From the NCBI GenBank assembly GCA_905221615.1, contig CAJNDT010000142.1, positions 62,001 to 126,000 of the forward strand: a stretch of DNA of 64,000 bases, written 5' to 3'. The notes under the pieces are model-generated. The model ran no database searches. It saw nothing but the letters and a program-made list of their open reading frames with translations, and was not told the DNA's origin. Each line of letters starts with the position of its first letter. Position 1 is the stretch's first letter. Origin of the DNA: Symbiodinium sp. CCMP2592 (Eukaryota > Sar > Dinophyceae > Suessiales > Symbiodiniaceae). A program made the position numbers and the translations under genes. Of the stretch, positions 40,742 to 51,676 are shown piece after piece.

Positions 40742-40823
40742 AGGATTCATCCTGCGCTGCAAAGAAAAGTTGTGTGTCTGTCTGTGTGCTTGCATTGATG
40801 GCAGCGGGTCCTGCTAGATTGGA

Positions 40824-41009
40824 ATGCGTCCGAGAGACTGTGTGTTTCTGCTTGGGGAAGACGGATTGCGAAAGCATGTTCGCATTTTCACACATGTGGA
40901 ATTTGTCACGTGCAAGCACATGGACAATCATTTCGAGTGCCACAACCCGGAAGCCGCACAAACTAGCACATGTGGTTTGAAGCCGTGCGTGCTTGTGACT
41001 GAACAGTAG
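40824..41009 (+). CDS. Small ORF, Cys/His-rich
   Basis: 61 aa with EFVTCKHMDNHFECHNPEAA, a CxxH...CxH arrangement suggestive of a small zinc site or an exon. It ends 12 bp before ORF H and could be spliced to it. Confidence 0.28.
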   Translation: MRPRDCVFLLGEDGLRKHVRIFTHVEFVTCKHMDNHFECHNPEAAQTSTCGLKPCVLVTEQ

Positions 41010-41021
41010 CCGTCCAGAGCA

Positions 41022-41507
41022 ATGCATTTCGCCCCGATCGAACGAGGAGAGTGTTTCTTCAGAGGCGAGCTCTCCCCAATCTTGATCAAAACCGCTTGCG
41101 AAAAATTGGCCAAAGCGCCTGACCAGTGGAAACCAGCTGAGAGATGGAATGAAGTTTATGACGACGTGCCTTGGGAAATCATGGTTCGCTACCTGCGTTA
41201 CTGGCCACGTATTGGCTCCCGCATTACAGGAGGCCTCAGGCTTCTTCGACGGTACCAAGGCCCCTTCCCGAAGTGTTATCAGGTGGGTGAAGGAGAAGAA
41301 CCGCTGGAGTTGCCGCGCGTTTCTCTCGTTTGTGATTTTGTTTATGTTTGGAACGACGAAGATGAACAACAACGGCAGTTTGTCCTTCAGATGAAACACC
41401 TCTCACTTGTTGCCATCCGTCTCGGTGGTCCGGGGGAACTTCCTGACCTTGATGCTGGAGCAATACCTTTGACCGACCAGCTGAGTGCAAAGTTGGGGTG
41501 GCAATAA
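41022..41507 (+). CDS. ORF H: unknown 161-aa protein
   Basis: ATG 41022 (MHFAPIERGECFFRGELSPI). Balanced, soluble-looking composition (PWEIMVRYLRYWPRIGSRIT, RVSLVCDFVYVWNDEDEQQR), no low complexity and no palindrome inside. No family recognised. It is the last ORF of the cluster. Confidence 0.52.
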   Translation: MHFAPIERGECFFRGELSPILIKTACEKLAKAPDQWKPAERWNEVYDDVPWEIMVRYLRYWPRIGSRITGGLRLLRRYQGPFPKCYQVGEGEEPLELPRVSLVCDFVYVWNDEDEQQRQFVLQMKHLSLVAIRLGGPGELPDLDAGAIPLTDQLSAKLGWQ

Positions 41508-41700
41508 TTAATGGATCTTGAGGCGGGAAGGCAGAGTGCCAGCAGCTGGGAAGGCAGAGTGCCAGACGTTGTCGCGTCACCCAGCTGTACCCTGCTTCGC
41601 CTGCACGTGATTCGCTTGACAGTGTGGTCAACGCAGAAAAGCGCAACATCCAGCAGTTCGTAGCCACTTCACGCGATTTGTGCATCCCTAATACTATCAA
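41508..41700 (+). other. 3' flank of ORF H with two palindromes
   Basis: GGCAGAGTGCC at 41529 and 41553, the last plus-strand copies. All later copies are reversed, in the following minisatellite. Confidence 0.6.
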
Positions 41701-42500
41701 ACCCTAAAACTATGGCACTCTGCCTTCTAGCCCCAAACCCTAAATACTAAAGACCCTGAAACTCTAACCCTAACCCTTTCATTACCCTCAAACCCTAACA
41801 CTATGGCACTCTGCCTCTAACCCCAAACCCTAAATATACTAAAGACCCTGAAACTCTAACCCTAACCCTTTCATTACCCTCAAACCCCTAATACTATGGC
41901 ACTCTGCCTTCTAACCCCAAACCCTAAATATACTAAAGACCCTGAAACTCTAACCCTAACCCTTTCATTACCCTCAAACCCTAACACTATGGCACTCTGC
42001 CTGCTAACCCCAAACCCTAAATACTAAAGACCCTGAAACTCTAACCCTAACCCTTTCATTACCCTCAAACCCCTAATACTATGGCACTCTGCCTTCTAAC
42101 CCCAAACCCTAAATATACTAAAGACCCTGAAACTCTAACCCTAACCCTTTCATTACCCTCAAACCCCTAATACTATGGCACTCTGCCTTCTAACCCCAAA
42201 CCCTAAATATAATAAAGACCCTGAAACTCTAACCCTAACCCTTTCATTACCCTCAAACCCCTAATACTATGGCACTCTGCCTTCTAACCCCAAACCCTAA
42301 ATATAATAAAGACCCTGAAACTCTAACCCTAACCCTTTCATTACCCTCAAACCCCTAATACTATGGCACTCTGCCTTCTAACCCCAAACCCTAAATATAA
42401 TAAAGACCCTGAAACTCTAACCCTAACCCTTTCATTACCCTCAAACCCCTAATACTATGGCACTCTGCCTTCTAACCCCAAACCCTAAAGACCCTGAAAC
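41701..42500 (-). repeat. 91-94-bp minisatellite combining palindrome and telomere-type repeats
   Basis: Nine GGCACTCTGCC occurrences at 41714, 41805, 41898, 41991, 42083, 42177, 42271, 42365 and 42459. Each lies in a unit with CCCCAAACCCTAAA and CTCTAACCCTAACCC. Later units are more uniform (94 bp) than earlier ones (91-93). Confidence 0.95.
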
Positions 42501-42539
42501 TGTAAACCCTGTGCCAGGTCTTCTTCATCCTCGTCTTCT

Positions 42540-42885
42540 CGGAAAAAACATTAGTTTTTTTTGTTTTAAAGTTTTTAAAAATTTTTAAAAGTTGTTTAAA
42601 GTCTTTAAAAGTCTTTCAAATTCTTTTTAAAGTTTGTAAAAGCTTTTAAAAGCGTTTAAAAGTCTTTTAAAGTATTTTTAAAGCTTTTAAATGTATTTTA
42701 ATGTTTTTAAAAGTCTTTTAAATATTTTAAAAGCCTTTTAAAGTTTTGAAAAGTCTTTTAAAGTTTGCAAAAGTCTTCTAAAAGTTTCTAAAAGTCTTTT
42801 AAAGTCTTCTAAAAGTTTTTAGAATGTTTTTTCTTGCATTTGAAAGTTTTTAAAAGTCTGTAAACGTCTTTAAAAGCCAACTCTG
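42540..42885. repeat. TTTAAAAGTC(T) AT-rich degenerate repeat
   Basis: Repeated (T)TTTAAAAGTCTTT units of ~10-20 bp, TA-palindromic, with no coding potential. It marks the boundary between the element and the MITE-rich DNA. Confidence 0.85.
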
Positions 42886-43064
42886 TCGAAAAAGCCCTGT
42901 GGATCTAAACCTTGTGGTTCTGGTTCGGTGCAAAAGGGCAATGATAGTATTGGTTTCTTTTATATGGTAACAGAAACTCAGTTCCTTGATCAACAAGAAC
43001 CCAGAAAACTCACTCCCCCCCTTTTATTTCTCATGCCTCAATGGGAGTTTAAGCCCGCAAGCGC

Positions 43065-43186
43065 CACTTGGAAGATCATGGGACTTAGTAAGTCAGGTTA
43101 TAGGCACCTTACTTGGGGTTTTTAAGCAACCACGGGTACAGTGAAACTAATCAACCCAGTTACTAAGTCCCACGATCCCTCAAGTA
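43065..43186. mobile_element. MITE family B (copy 2)
   Basis: ACTTGGAAGATCATGGGAC at the left and ACTAAGTCCCACGATCC...CAAGTA at the right. Confidence 0.6.
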
Positions 43187-43938
43187 AGCTAAGCCCGACA
43201 CCAAAACCCCCCAAAACCCTAAACCCCTAAAGCCCTAAACCCCTAAAGCCCTAAACCTCTACAACCCTAAACCCCTAAAACCCTAAACCGCTAAGCCCTT
43301 AACCCCTAAACCCCTAAAACCCTAAACCCCTAAAGCCCTAAACCTCTACAACCCTAAACCCCTAATACCCTAAACCGCTCTTACAGCCCCGGCTCCTGCT
43401 TGAACAGTTCGAGCCAGAGCGTGGCAAACTCCTGCAGAGCCTGTCGGAGTTGGGGCTTTTAGGGTGGTGGGGTTCTGGTTTAAGGTGTAAAGTTTGAGGT
43501 TTAGGGCTTCTTTCAACCAGTGCTTAATGTCGAGAGTAACGTATACAAACTTCTCAAACGAAAGCTAGATTGCACTGGAATCTCGCCCAAGTTGACATGG
43601 CCAAACCTCCTGTACATGTAAGCCTTCAACCCAAGCCTTAGCCCCTAACCCCTAGACCCTAAGGCTCAAACAACACGCGCAATCTTAGATTTGACACTCA
43701 TGTGTTTAGGATTCTTTAAGCGTGCCTAGGCTGCGGATTCCTTGTTTCATAAATAGGACTAGCTGGGTTCCTACATACCTGCATTAGTTGATCTCACCTT
43801 ACCGTAGTCACAACCTTGCTTGTAACTGGTTCGACCTTTCAAGTACCTTGAAACGTAAGCCTAACACTTCAGCAACCTTAAACCGAGCACGAAAAAACAA
43901 CTAAAGACCCCGTAGGGTCCTGGGGAATCCTACAGCCT
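43187..43938. repeat. CCCTAAA-rich DNA, no gene
   Basis: Tandem (CCCTAAACCCCTAAA) at 43205-43380, then unique AT/GC-mixed sequence without ORFs. Confidence 0.7.
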
Positions 43939-44041
43939 TATGGGAGTTTCCGAAAATTAGGGGTACCGTATTTTGGAGTCCTTACAATGATCCTACTATT
44001 CAGGGTACTATACTAGGGTCCTCTATTTTCGGAAAGTCCCT
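43939..44041. mobile_element. MITE family D (copy 2)
   Basis: TATGGGAGTTTCCGAAAAT at the left mirrored by ATTTTCGGAAAGTCCC at the right. Confidence 0.65.
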
Positions 44042-44063
44042 TGCAGTGAAAGACTAGACCCAG

Positions 44064-44180
44064 ACTAGACCCAAGAATAACCTAGGAATACGAAGTGTGC
44101 CCTTTTGGGGTTAAAGGGTATTATCCGAGAACCTAAAACCCCCAAATCGGGAATACGGGCTTTTATAATCTGGGCCCTAG
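44064..44180. mobile_element. MITE family G (copy 1)
   Basis: CTAGACCCAAGAATA at the left and TCTGGGCCCTAG at the right. Inner CCCTTTTGGGGTTAAAGGG is shared with 52622-52734 and 54545-54655. Confidence 0.55.
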
Positions 44181-46861
44181 AAGAAAATGCCGACTTGTGA
44201 CCTTCGTGATGGGTTGTCGGGCTGAACATAGAAACTTAAACAGTAGGTAGGGGAGCATCTGAAGAAAATCCAGAATAGAATCCCTTAAGGAAGCCCTAAA
44301 GCTAGACCTTACGCCTAAAGCCTAAACACCCCCAAACCCCTTTGTAGACCACTTGAAATAACCCTTCGCCTTCGCAACGACTTGCCGCTGAAAGCTGCTC
44401 CCGAACCGAAGCAACCTGACTGTGATTCTGGTATGGGACTTACTAAGCAAGGCTCAGCTTAATAAGCCTTAAGCGGGCTAATACAAGGCATTGTGAGTAC
44501 AAGTACCTTGTTTATAACACTAGTTACTAAGTCCCATGATCCGTCCAGTAAGGCTTAGTTTTAGAGCTTAGGTTGCAAGTACTGCTGATGCAGTTTAGAG
44601 TGTAGGGTTTAGGGCTCGGGGTATAGAGTTTCGGGCTTAAGGTGTAGGGTTTCGGGTTTTGGCTGCACCTTAACCCGAAACTCCACTGCGGTTTTAGGTT
44701 GACGGTTTGCGCTTTTGCTTCTGGCCGCGCAGTCATGACAGTCGAGCTAATCAGAACGGTGGTGGTGATCAACGTGTTGTTTTGCTGATGGAGATAGCTT
44801 TGAGCCCATGGAAAAAGACTGGGGCGATGGCCATGAAGCTTATGAAGGTGGTGAAGGCTTTATGTCTTTATGGGGCCATGATGGCAAGAATCGCCATCAT
44901 TCTGACGATGGTGATGTTACAGATACTAATTACGGGTGATAACGACGATGAAACCGATACTGACGATGCTGCCGACAGGGTCACTGATAGTGGTGGTGGT
45001 GATACAGTGGCCATGATGCAGAGCAGGGTGGGGATGCAGGCAACCGTCATGATGGTCATGCTGACGATGTTGCTGACGCTGGTACTGAATACGACAAAAC
45101 TGTAACCCCCTTAGAACCATAATAAAAACAATGGTTTCTAATATTCTGTTGGGTTTCAAATGAACGAAAATGAAAATATCCGAAGGAGGCGAAAGAAAAC
45201 AAGACAAGGTTGCCCGGATGCGCACCGGCTCGAGCCGAGATCGAATCCACTATCTGCGCACATTCCCCAACATTATCATTACCTGGACCTTCAAAGTAGT
45301 TTCCTTTTGGGGGTTCATATTTCGAATCCTAGAAGGTAATCCCAGAAACGAACTACCATGGGGTATATGGGTACCTGGACCCCCAAGGTATGTAGAATCA
45401 ATAGCCCTTTATAGGTGTTGGGCCATTATTTTACTTAGTTTGGGGGTTTTAGGTAATTAAGCATGAATAACGATACTACTTCTTGCTACCGCGAATGGAG
45501 GAAGATCTAGGCACTGTTGGTAGATTAAGTAAACCAGCACGGGAGCAGGAGCAGGAGCTACCCGTAGCCGTAGCACGCAGCCGTAGCTCTCAGCCGCAGT
45601 TGCAGTCGCAGTAGTGGTCGTCCATGTTAGTAGAAGTGGTCACAAAAGAAGCAATTGCAGAAGTAGCACCAGAGTAGCGAGTCGCACTCCCCGTCGTAGC
45701 AGCAGCCAGCAGCAGAAGCGGAAACAGCAGCAACTCTAATCCCTAAACCCTTTATAGATCCCTTATAGATCCCTTTAAAGGAACCCTTATGGATCCCTTT
45801 AACGGTACCCCCCCCCCCAAAAAAAAAATCTGAAACTCCCACACACTCAGTCAAGAGGCCAGGCTCGCAGCTTCTTGATCATGGTGGCAAACTGCGCGAA
45901 GGTGGGAGGAGTTTTAATCGGGGTCCATAAGCATTGGTATAAGGGATATTATGGGGGTTTATGATGTAGGGGCCTGAATAATTAGAATAGAGTTTTGGGG
46001 CCCATTATACTGTAAATGTAGGGAACTATAGTAAGGTTTAGGGAGTTGAGGGGGCACGATGCTTTGATGGTCACGCTTCTCGTATGGGAATTAAGCTGCG
46101 CTGTATGTAAAGCTACCCTTCATAGCATAGAGCCTGTGCTTGAACCATGCTGAATCCTTCGACTCGGACCGTGGACGGCATTTCCTGCTTGTTGTTGGCC
46201 TGTTTGTTGCTGGACCCCATGCAAGAACACCTGCCTACACACCTTCTCTGCCACATGACACACATATACACAAAGGCTGTACCCGGGACCGTGAAAAGGC
46301 CGGCTCCGGGGAGGGGGACTCTTTAGGCACTTCTGGTACCTGTAGGATTCACCGAAAAAAATCTTGGCGTAGCCTTGCTCCGTTTGGGCGCCGGCGCGGC
46401 GGTGATGAGGTTTACGGAGTCGGATTCCACACACCACCTCGGGCTGAGAGGTTTTTGGGATTGGAAGTTGGGGGCTGCCACAGGTTTAAGATACGGGCCA
46501 TAACAATTAGAACAGGTCTTTGGGGCATCGCATACTATGCTTGAAATGAGGAACCACAAGGAACACAGGAAAAGCTTAGTATTGCTTTTTTGTCCAAGGT
46601 TTCGGGTGCCTGGGCTAAGCGGTTTGGAATTCGGACTGGAGATTCAGGTTCACCGCCAAAATCTCTTTAGGGCTCAAGGCTTTGAAGGTTTCGGGTCTTT
46701 GGGTGATTTGAGGCTATTCACAGGGCGCTTTCAAAACAGAAGTGGCTTCAGAGATCCATAAAACAGATCATCTCTTCCTTCTTCATGTTCTGCAACTCTC
46801 TCATTCATACTGGTCGTAAACGCAGCATGCCGTTTCTGTCGTAAGCCTGCCGGACTTGGGA
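44181..46861. other. MITE-rich non-coding DNA with simple repeats
   Basis: Family B copy at 44430-44550, GAT/GATG-type degenerate repeats 44740-45070, GTAGCC/GCAG trinucleotide-like repeats 45540-45720, a family C end at 45735-45805 and half a family A element at 45968-46030. The 134-aa frame at 46140-46544 is not convincing. Confidence 0.5.
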
Positions 46862-46988
46862 TACTTAAATAAGGATCATGAGACTTGGTAAGTGGGTTGT
46901 AATTGGGGTTATAAGTCCCCTCAGTGGGGTTATCCGAATTATAACCTACTTATAACCTTGCTTGCTAAGTCCCATGAGCCTTTAAGTA
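46862..46988. mobile_element. MITE family B (copy 4)
   Basis: TACTTAAATAAGGATCATGA at the left mirrored by TCATG...TTTAAGTA at the right (CCCATGAGCCTTTAAGTA). Confidence 0.6.
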
Positions 46989-47934
46989 TTGCTCTTAGAT
47001 CTCGACAAAGCTGGGTTTACGTAAGGTTTGGGGCCTAGGGTTTGGATCTACAAGCTCAAGATTTTTCCTCATTCTGGTGATGAAGGTTGAAGGCTACCTC
47101 AAATGAAGAGGGCTTTCAGGAATCCTCCTTGAGGTGGGGGTTTAGGGTTTAGGGTTAATCTCCTGAAGAAGGCTTTCCAGAATTCCCCCTTATTATCGGT
47201 TCGTAAAACACCAGAAAAGGCCCGGTCTAAGGCTACCTTGTGCTACCATGATTCTCTCTACCCGTCTGAACCCTCCTATACGTCAAGAGTTTAGCCTCCT
47301 CATTACGGCTCATATAGAAACCCAGAAAGTGAAATGTCCTGAGAGCCAACCAGAAGAACGACAAGTACCACTTCGAATACGACCCCGAACCTTAAACCAC
47401 TTCACCCAAGCCTTTGAAGAGGGTGTTTAAACCCTAACCCAAACCTATGTAAAGGAGACTAGATTCCAGAACTCCTAGGGATCATGACCGGCTTTCCACT
47501 TCACCCTAACCTTTGAAGAGGGTGTTTAAACTCTAACCTAAACCTATGTAAAGGAGACTATAGAATCCAGAACTCCTAGGGATCATGAACGGCTGCTGCG
47601 TTTTGGATGGAAGAACACCTGGTGTTGGCTTCTTACAGTGGGCCTGGGCCTCAAAAAAAGACGTACAAAGGATAAGCCAACCCAAAACGTGGTTAGGATC
47701 CTATACTACAGTTTTTGGTTATCTTTAAAAAGGAACTACAATGGAGACTATAGGTAAAACCTAAACACAGCCGCTGTTATCCTTGTTTACTAAGTTTCTC
47801 GATCCTCTATATAAGTAACCCTAAACACTTAACCCTGCATACCTCCTTCTGTGCCGCCCGGATGCTCCATGAGGTACTTCTCGTCCTGGGACCTTTTCGT
47901 CTCTTGCTGCTTGGTTCAGGGTTTTACTTAAAGG
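46989..47934. repeat. Non-coding DNA with a ~99-bp tandem duplication
   Basis: The block containing GAAGAGGGTGTTTAAAC...AACCTATGTAAAGGAGACTA occurs at 47416 and 47515, so period ~99 bp, with an extra TATA in the second copy. No gene seen. Confidence 0.7.
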
Positions 47935-48050
47935 CTCATGGGACCTAGTAAGTAAGGTTATAACTAGGTTAAAATTAGGACAACCCCTTAGGGGACTTAT
48001 AACCCCAATTATAACATACTTACTAACTAAGTCCCATGGTCCTTTAAATA
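47935..48050. mobile_element. MITE family B (copy 5)
   Basis: TACTTAAAGGCTCATGGGAC at the left, GTCCCATGGTCCTTTAAATA at the right. Confidence 0.6.
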
Positions 48051-48315
48051 GGGTTCAGAGTTTTGGGATTAGGGCTTAGGGCTCAGGGAATCAGATTGAG
48101 GGACAAGGGTTCCGGGTTGGGGCTTAGGGCTCAGAGTTTTGGCTTCAGGATCAAGGGCTGCGCGTTTTTTTTTGAACCCTCATGCCTTTTTGCCAGTGCA
48201 TCTAGGCTACCATGTCTGGTGGAGGGGTGGGTGCTCTCTTGCCAAGACCACTTACACCTTAGGGGAATACTATATTTAGAATAAATAATGATTGATATTG
48301 TTCCATGGTACTCAC

Positions 48316-48900
48316 TCAATCATCATCATCATCACGTTTTTGCTCAGTAGCATAGTAATTCAACTCCGACAAGTGCCGTTTAACGACATTAGCTTTCAAG
48401 TGAAACATCTGCTCTTCACAAAGCGTTCTGAACTTCTCTGGATTGCCGTTACTCATATGGTATAGCTGTCTCGCTGCACGCATGAGCATCGCTCTTGAAC
48501 TGTACAAATTCAATGCAGCTTCAAGCAACGGTTCCAACACAGGATCATTGCTTCGGCTAGTCTTCAACTTTTCTCCCGCACTAAACTCAGGAAGATTGGC
48601 TCACCCACCTCTAACATCATTGGCCGTGCATCGTCAATCACTTGGTCTTCATAAAAGCTGCATGTCTCTGTACGCACTAAGCACATCAGCTGCACCAGCC
48701 AATCCAATCCTTTGTGGCTTTGAATCCAGACGCTCAAACACTGTTGGATTGTCTATCATCATCTTCGGTTCGAGCCGCACAGCTTCGACCTGCCATTTGG
48801 ATTCTCGTAGAACTGCTTTACTAACAATGTCCACCAAATCCTCAAGTATGGCCAGTGGCTTCGATGTTGGCTCATTGCTCAATTTGACCACTGCTGCATC
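48316..48900 (-). pseudogene. Gene fragment on the minus strand, unknown protein
   Basis: Protein-like sequence in successive frames: 48891-48649 (KPLAILEDLVDIVSKAVLRE, VFERLDSKPQRIGLAGAADV), then a short open piece (DDARPMMLEVGEPIFLSLVR) and finally 48567-48316 (LEPLLEAALNLYSSRAMLMR, NPEKFRTLCEEQMFHLKANV, ending in Asp5). The frame changes between pieces, so either short introns or frameshifts separate them. The composition is typical of a real soluble helical protein. No family recognised. CCCTAAA repeats flank it immediately on the right. Confidence 0.42.
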
Positions 48901-48904
48901 CCAA

Positions 48905-49570
48905 GAGCGTTTTTCTATTAGGGTTTAGGGTTTAGAGCTAAGGTTTTTGGGGTTTCCAGAGACAGAGACAGCCTTAACCCTAAACTCTAAAGCCTTAACC
49001 CTAAACCCTAACTCCAACGATTTCAGACCCCAACCGCTTAAACTACCCGAAAGCCTTAACCCTAAACCCCAAAAAGCGTAACCCTGGACCCAAAAGCCTT
49101 AACCCTAAAACCTAACGCCCGAACCCTAAACCGTCACTCCAACGATTTCAGACCCCAAAGGCTTAAGCATCAACAAAACTCGAAAGCCTTACCCTAAACC
49201 ACAAAAAGCGTAACCCTGAAAGCTAGAGGCTTAACCCTAAACCCTAAAGCCTTAACCCTGAACTCTAACTACGTATTCCAGATCCGAAATCAATTTTCCT
49301 AAAGGCTTAACCCTATATAATTCCTAAACAGGCTTCACTCTAAACCCTAAACCCCTAAACCCTAAACCCCTAAACCCCAAACCCTAAACCCCCCCCCTAA
49401 ACCCTAAACCTTCCAGATCCGAAATCCAAGCCGAGCGACTCTTGAACCAGAGGCAACCTGGGCTTTGCCAGCTCAGTAGGCCGTGTTATAGACCTTAAAC
49501 TAGGGTTTAAGGTTTAAGGTCTAGGGTTTAGGGTTTAAAGTTTAGGGTTAAAGATTTAAGCTGTAATATG
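48905..49570. repeat. Dense telomere-type repeat block
   Basis: CCCTAAACCCTAAA and degenerate CCTTAACCCTAAA units, with a ~120-bp higher-order repeat (CTCCAACGATTTCAGACCCCAA at 49012 and 49137). Confidence 0.85.
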
Positions 49571-50515
49571 AGGCCTGTAAAATTAGAATAGGGTTTCCTG
49601 TAAAGGGGCCTAAAAGAGATACTATAAGGATACTATAAGCGTACTATGGTATACGGGCCTTAATAATTAGAATGGGGTTTTGGGGCCCATTGCACTATAA
49701 GTATAAAAAGGAACCCCAAAATAGCAGTGGTAATTATTTAAGCCCCTGTATTAAACTTTAGGCTGTATTGTATTGGTCCCAAAACGCCATCCTATTATGG
49801 TGTTGGGGGACCTACTTCCATGATTTTTACTTAGTAGTATACATGGACCCTCTGGGATGTTAGGGTGTAGGATACCTTACTAAAGCTTCAACCCCTCTAG
49901 TTCTTGTTCAAGGGATGTTCCTTGTTTACATCCTCCGGTAAGCCATGATTCGGCAGGCAAAGTCAAGTCTCGCGAAGAAAGCACCGCTTCTTGACTGCTA
50001 CTAAGATGACGACACAGCGACGACGGCTGCCTAGCCCACTACTTTTATCTTGGCGACCCCGGTACCTCTGTTCTTTCGAACTCGCACACGTACTCTGGAC
50101 CGTCGAGAGGCGCATGATTCACGATCCATCGCTTGATTTTGCCTTGCGAAGAGGAGGGCGTTTGCTTGCAAGAAATCCGTTTGGGGCTGGGAAACAGGAT
50201 GAGTGCTTTGTGTCAGTGTACGGATTAGCAAAAGGTACCTGTCGATTGCCTTGCGAAACACTTTGAACAAGAGCACTACATCAAATTTAGGCGTGGTTTA
50301 GGGTTTAAGGTTTAGGGTTCGATGCACACAATACCGCTACACCCTAAACCTTAACGACATGAGTCCAATTGCAAGGGCCTTAAGAATTTGAACCGTCTTT
50401 TAGGGCATTTTGTGAAGTAGCAATTAAAGTAACCCTAAGAAACGGTCTTACTGATGATTGAGGCCTCTACATTCAACCCGAAGCCCTAACCCCTTAACCC
50501 TGAAACCCTAAACCC
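49571..50515. mobile_element. Family A MITE at 49652-49750 in non-coding DNA
   Basis: CGGGCCTTAATAATTAGAAT...GCAGTGGTAATTATTTAAGCCCC. The 81- and 91-aa frames at 50000-50270 on opposite strands are ambiguous and not called. Confidence 0.55.
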
Positions 50516-50559
50516 TCAAACAATCGCTAACCCTGAACCCTTAGACTCTAAACCCAAAT

Positions 50560-50968
50560 AAACCCCAAGGACACCAGCCTCCAATTCGCGCAGTGCTCGC
50601 AAAACTTCCCCCATGCGCTGGTTGGTCCCGAAAAGATTCCGAATCACTTGGAATTCCGTCTCTCTGTGTCCGCTTTGCACGAAGGATTCGGACAATTTCT
50701 GCAGCAGCAGCTTTGGTTTCTCCTGGAGCTGCTGACTTCTGACCTGGTCGTATTTGCGCTTCAGGTCCTGGCCCTGGATGCTTGTACAGCGGTGCTGACA
50801 TCCATGGGCGGCTTTGCTTGGCGCTGGAGCTGCAGCCGCTCTGTGTCGGCAAATCTTACCTTCTCGAATCCTGACCCCTTTCCTGAACATTGCTTCGAGA
50901 AAAACTCTCGCATGCCAGATACAGGCGACCTTTGAAGCACCGCCGATAGACACAGCCTCCCGCACCAA
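50560..50968 (-). pseudogene. Gene fragment on the minus strand, coiled-coil-like
   Basis: The segment of the 150-aa frame at about 50570-50775 reads as a genuine amphipathic helix region (QDLKRKYDQVRSQQLQEKPK, FQVIRNLFGTNQRMGEVLRA). Outside it the frame is unconvincing. It is followed on the right by three copies of AAGAAGACTTCCACC-AAAAACCC (50970-51120). It could be an isolated exon. No family recognised. Confidence 0.35.
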
Positions 50969-51120
50969 AGAAGACTTCCACCAAAAACCCTAAACCTCAA
51001 ACCCTAAATCGAAAGAAGACTTCCACCAAAAACCCTAAACCTCAAACCCTAAATCGAAAGAAGACTTCCACCAAAAACCCTAAACCCTAAACCCTAAATC
51101 GAAAGAAGACTTCCACCCGA
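50969..51120. repeat. ~60-bp tandem repeat AAGAAGACTTCCACCAAAAACCC
   Basis: Three to four units, each with telomere-like CCCTAAACC and a GAAGACTTCC core. Confidence 0.85.
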
Positions 51121-51172
51121 AAATAAGCAACCAGAGAATCCTCGAGCTTGACCCACCCAGCGCAAGGATCCC

Positions 51173-51393
51173 TACTTGGAGGATCATGGGACTTAGTAAG
51201 GGTCCTTAAAGGGCTCCTTAAAGGGATCTATAGGGATCCTTAGACGGGTCTATGGGGTTTAGGGTTTAGGATCTACTTGGAGGATCATGGGACTTAGTAA
51301 GGTTATAAGTACTTTAATTTGGGTTATAAGTAATTACAAGTATAGTTACCTTATTTATAACCCCAGTTACTAGGTCCCGTGATCCTTTAAGTA
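51173..51393. mobile_element. Family B ends in tandem with family C (composite)
   Basis: A TACTTGGAGGATCATGGGAC end at 51173 is followed by family C sequence and then a complete family B element at 51274-51393. Confidence 0.55.
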
Positions 51394-51676
51394 CCAGACT
51401 GCAAAGAAGGGGCAGGTTCATGGTTTAGGGTTTAGGATGGTTCACGGTTTAGGGTTTAGACTTACCAGCGACATGTTTCATAGGATCCTTAGCCGAAGGC
51501 GGGATCTGAGCTTGGGGGGTCCTTGGTGCTTGTCAGATCTGGTACCTCGGCCACTCCAAATATCTATGCTCGACGTTTTCGCACTGTTATTTAGGGGGCT
51601 TGATAATTAGAAAAGGTTTCGTTTGAAGGGGACTATAAGGGGCTACCATAAGGGATCTTTTTAAGGGTGCTAAAAT

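Noticed and set aside
41701-42500. True chromosome telomere or CRISPR-like array
   Set aside because: Telomere-type units are interrupted and embedded in a 91-94-bp minisatellite inside the scaffold; repeats are contiguous without unique spacers, and the organism type is eukaryotic.
44707-45105. 132-aa ORF with apparent membrane-like Met/Leu segments
   Set aside because: Built from degenerate GATG/TGATG repeats; alternative frames give poly-Asp, so composition is dictated by the repeat.
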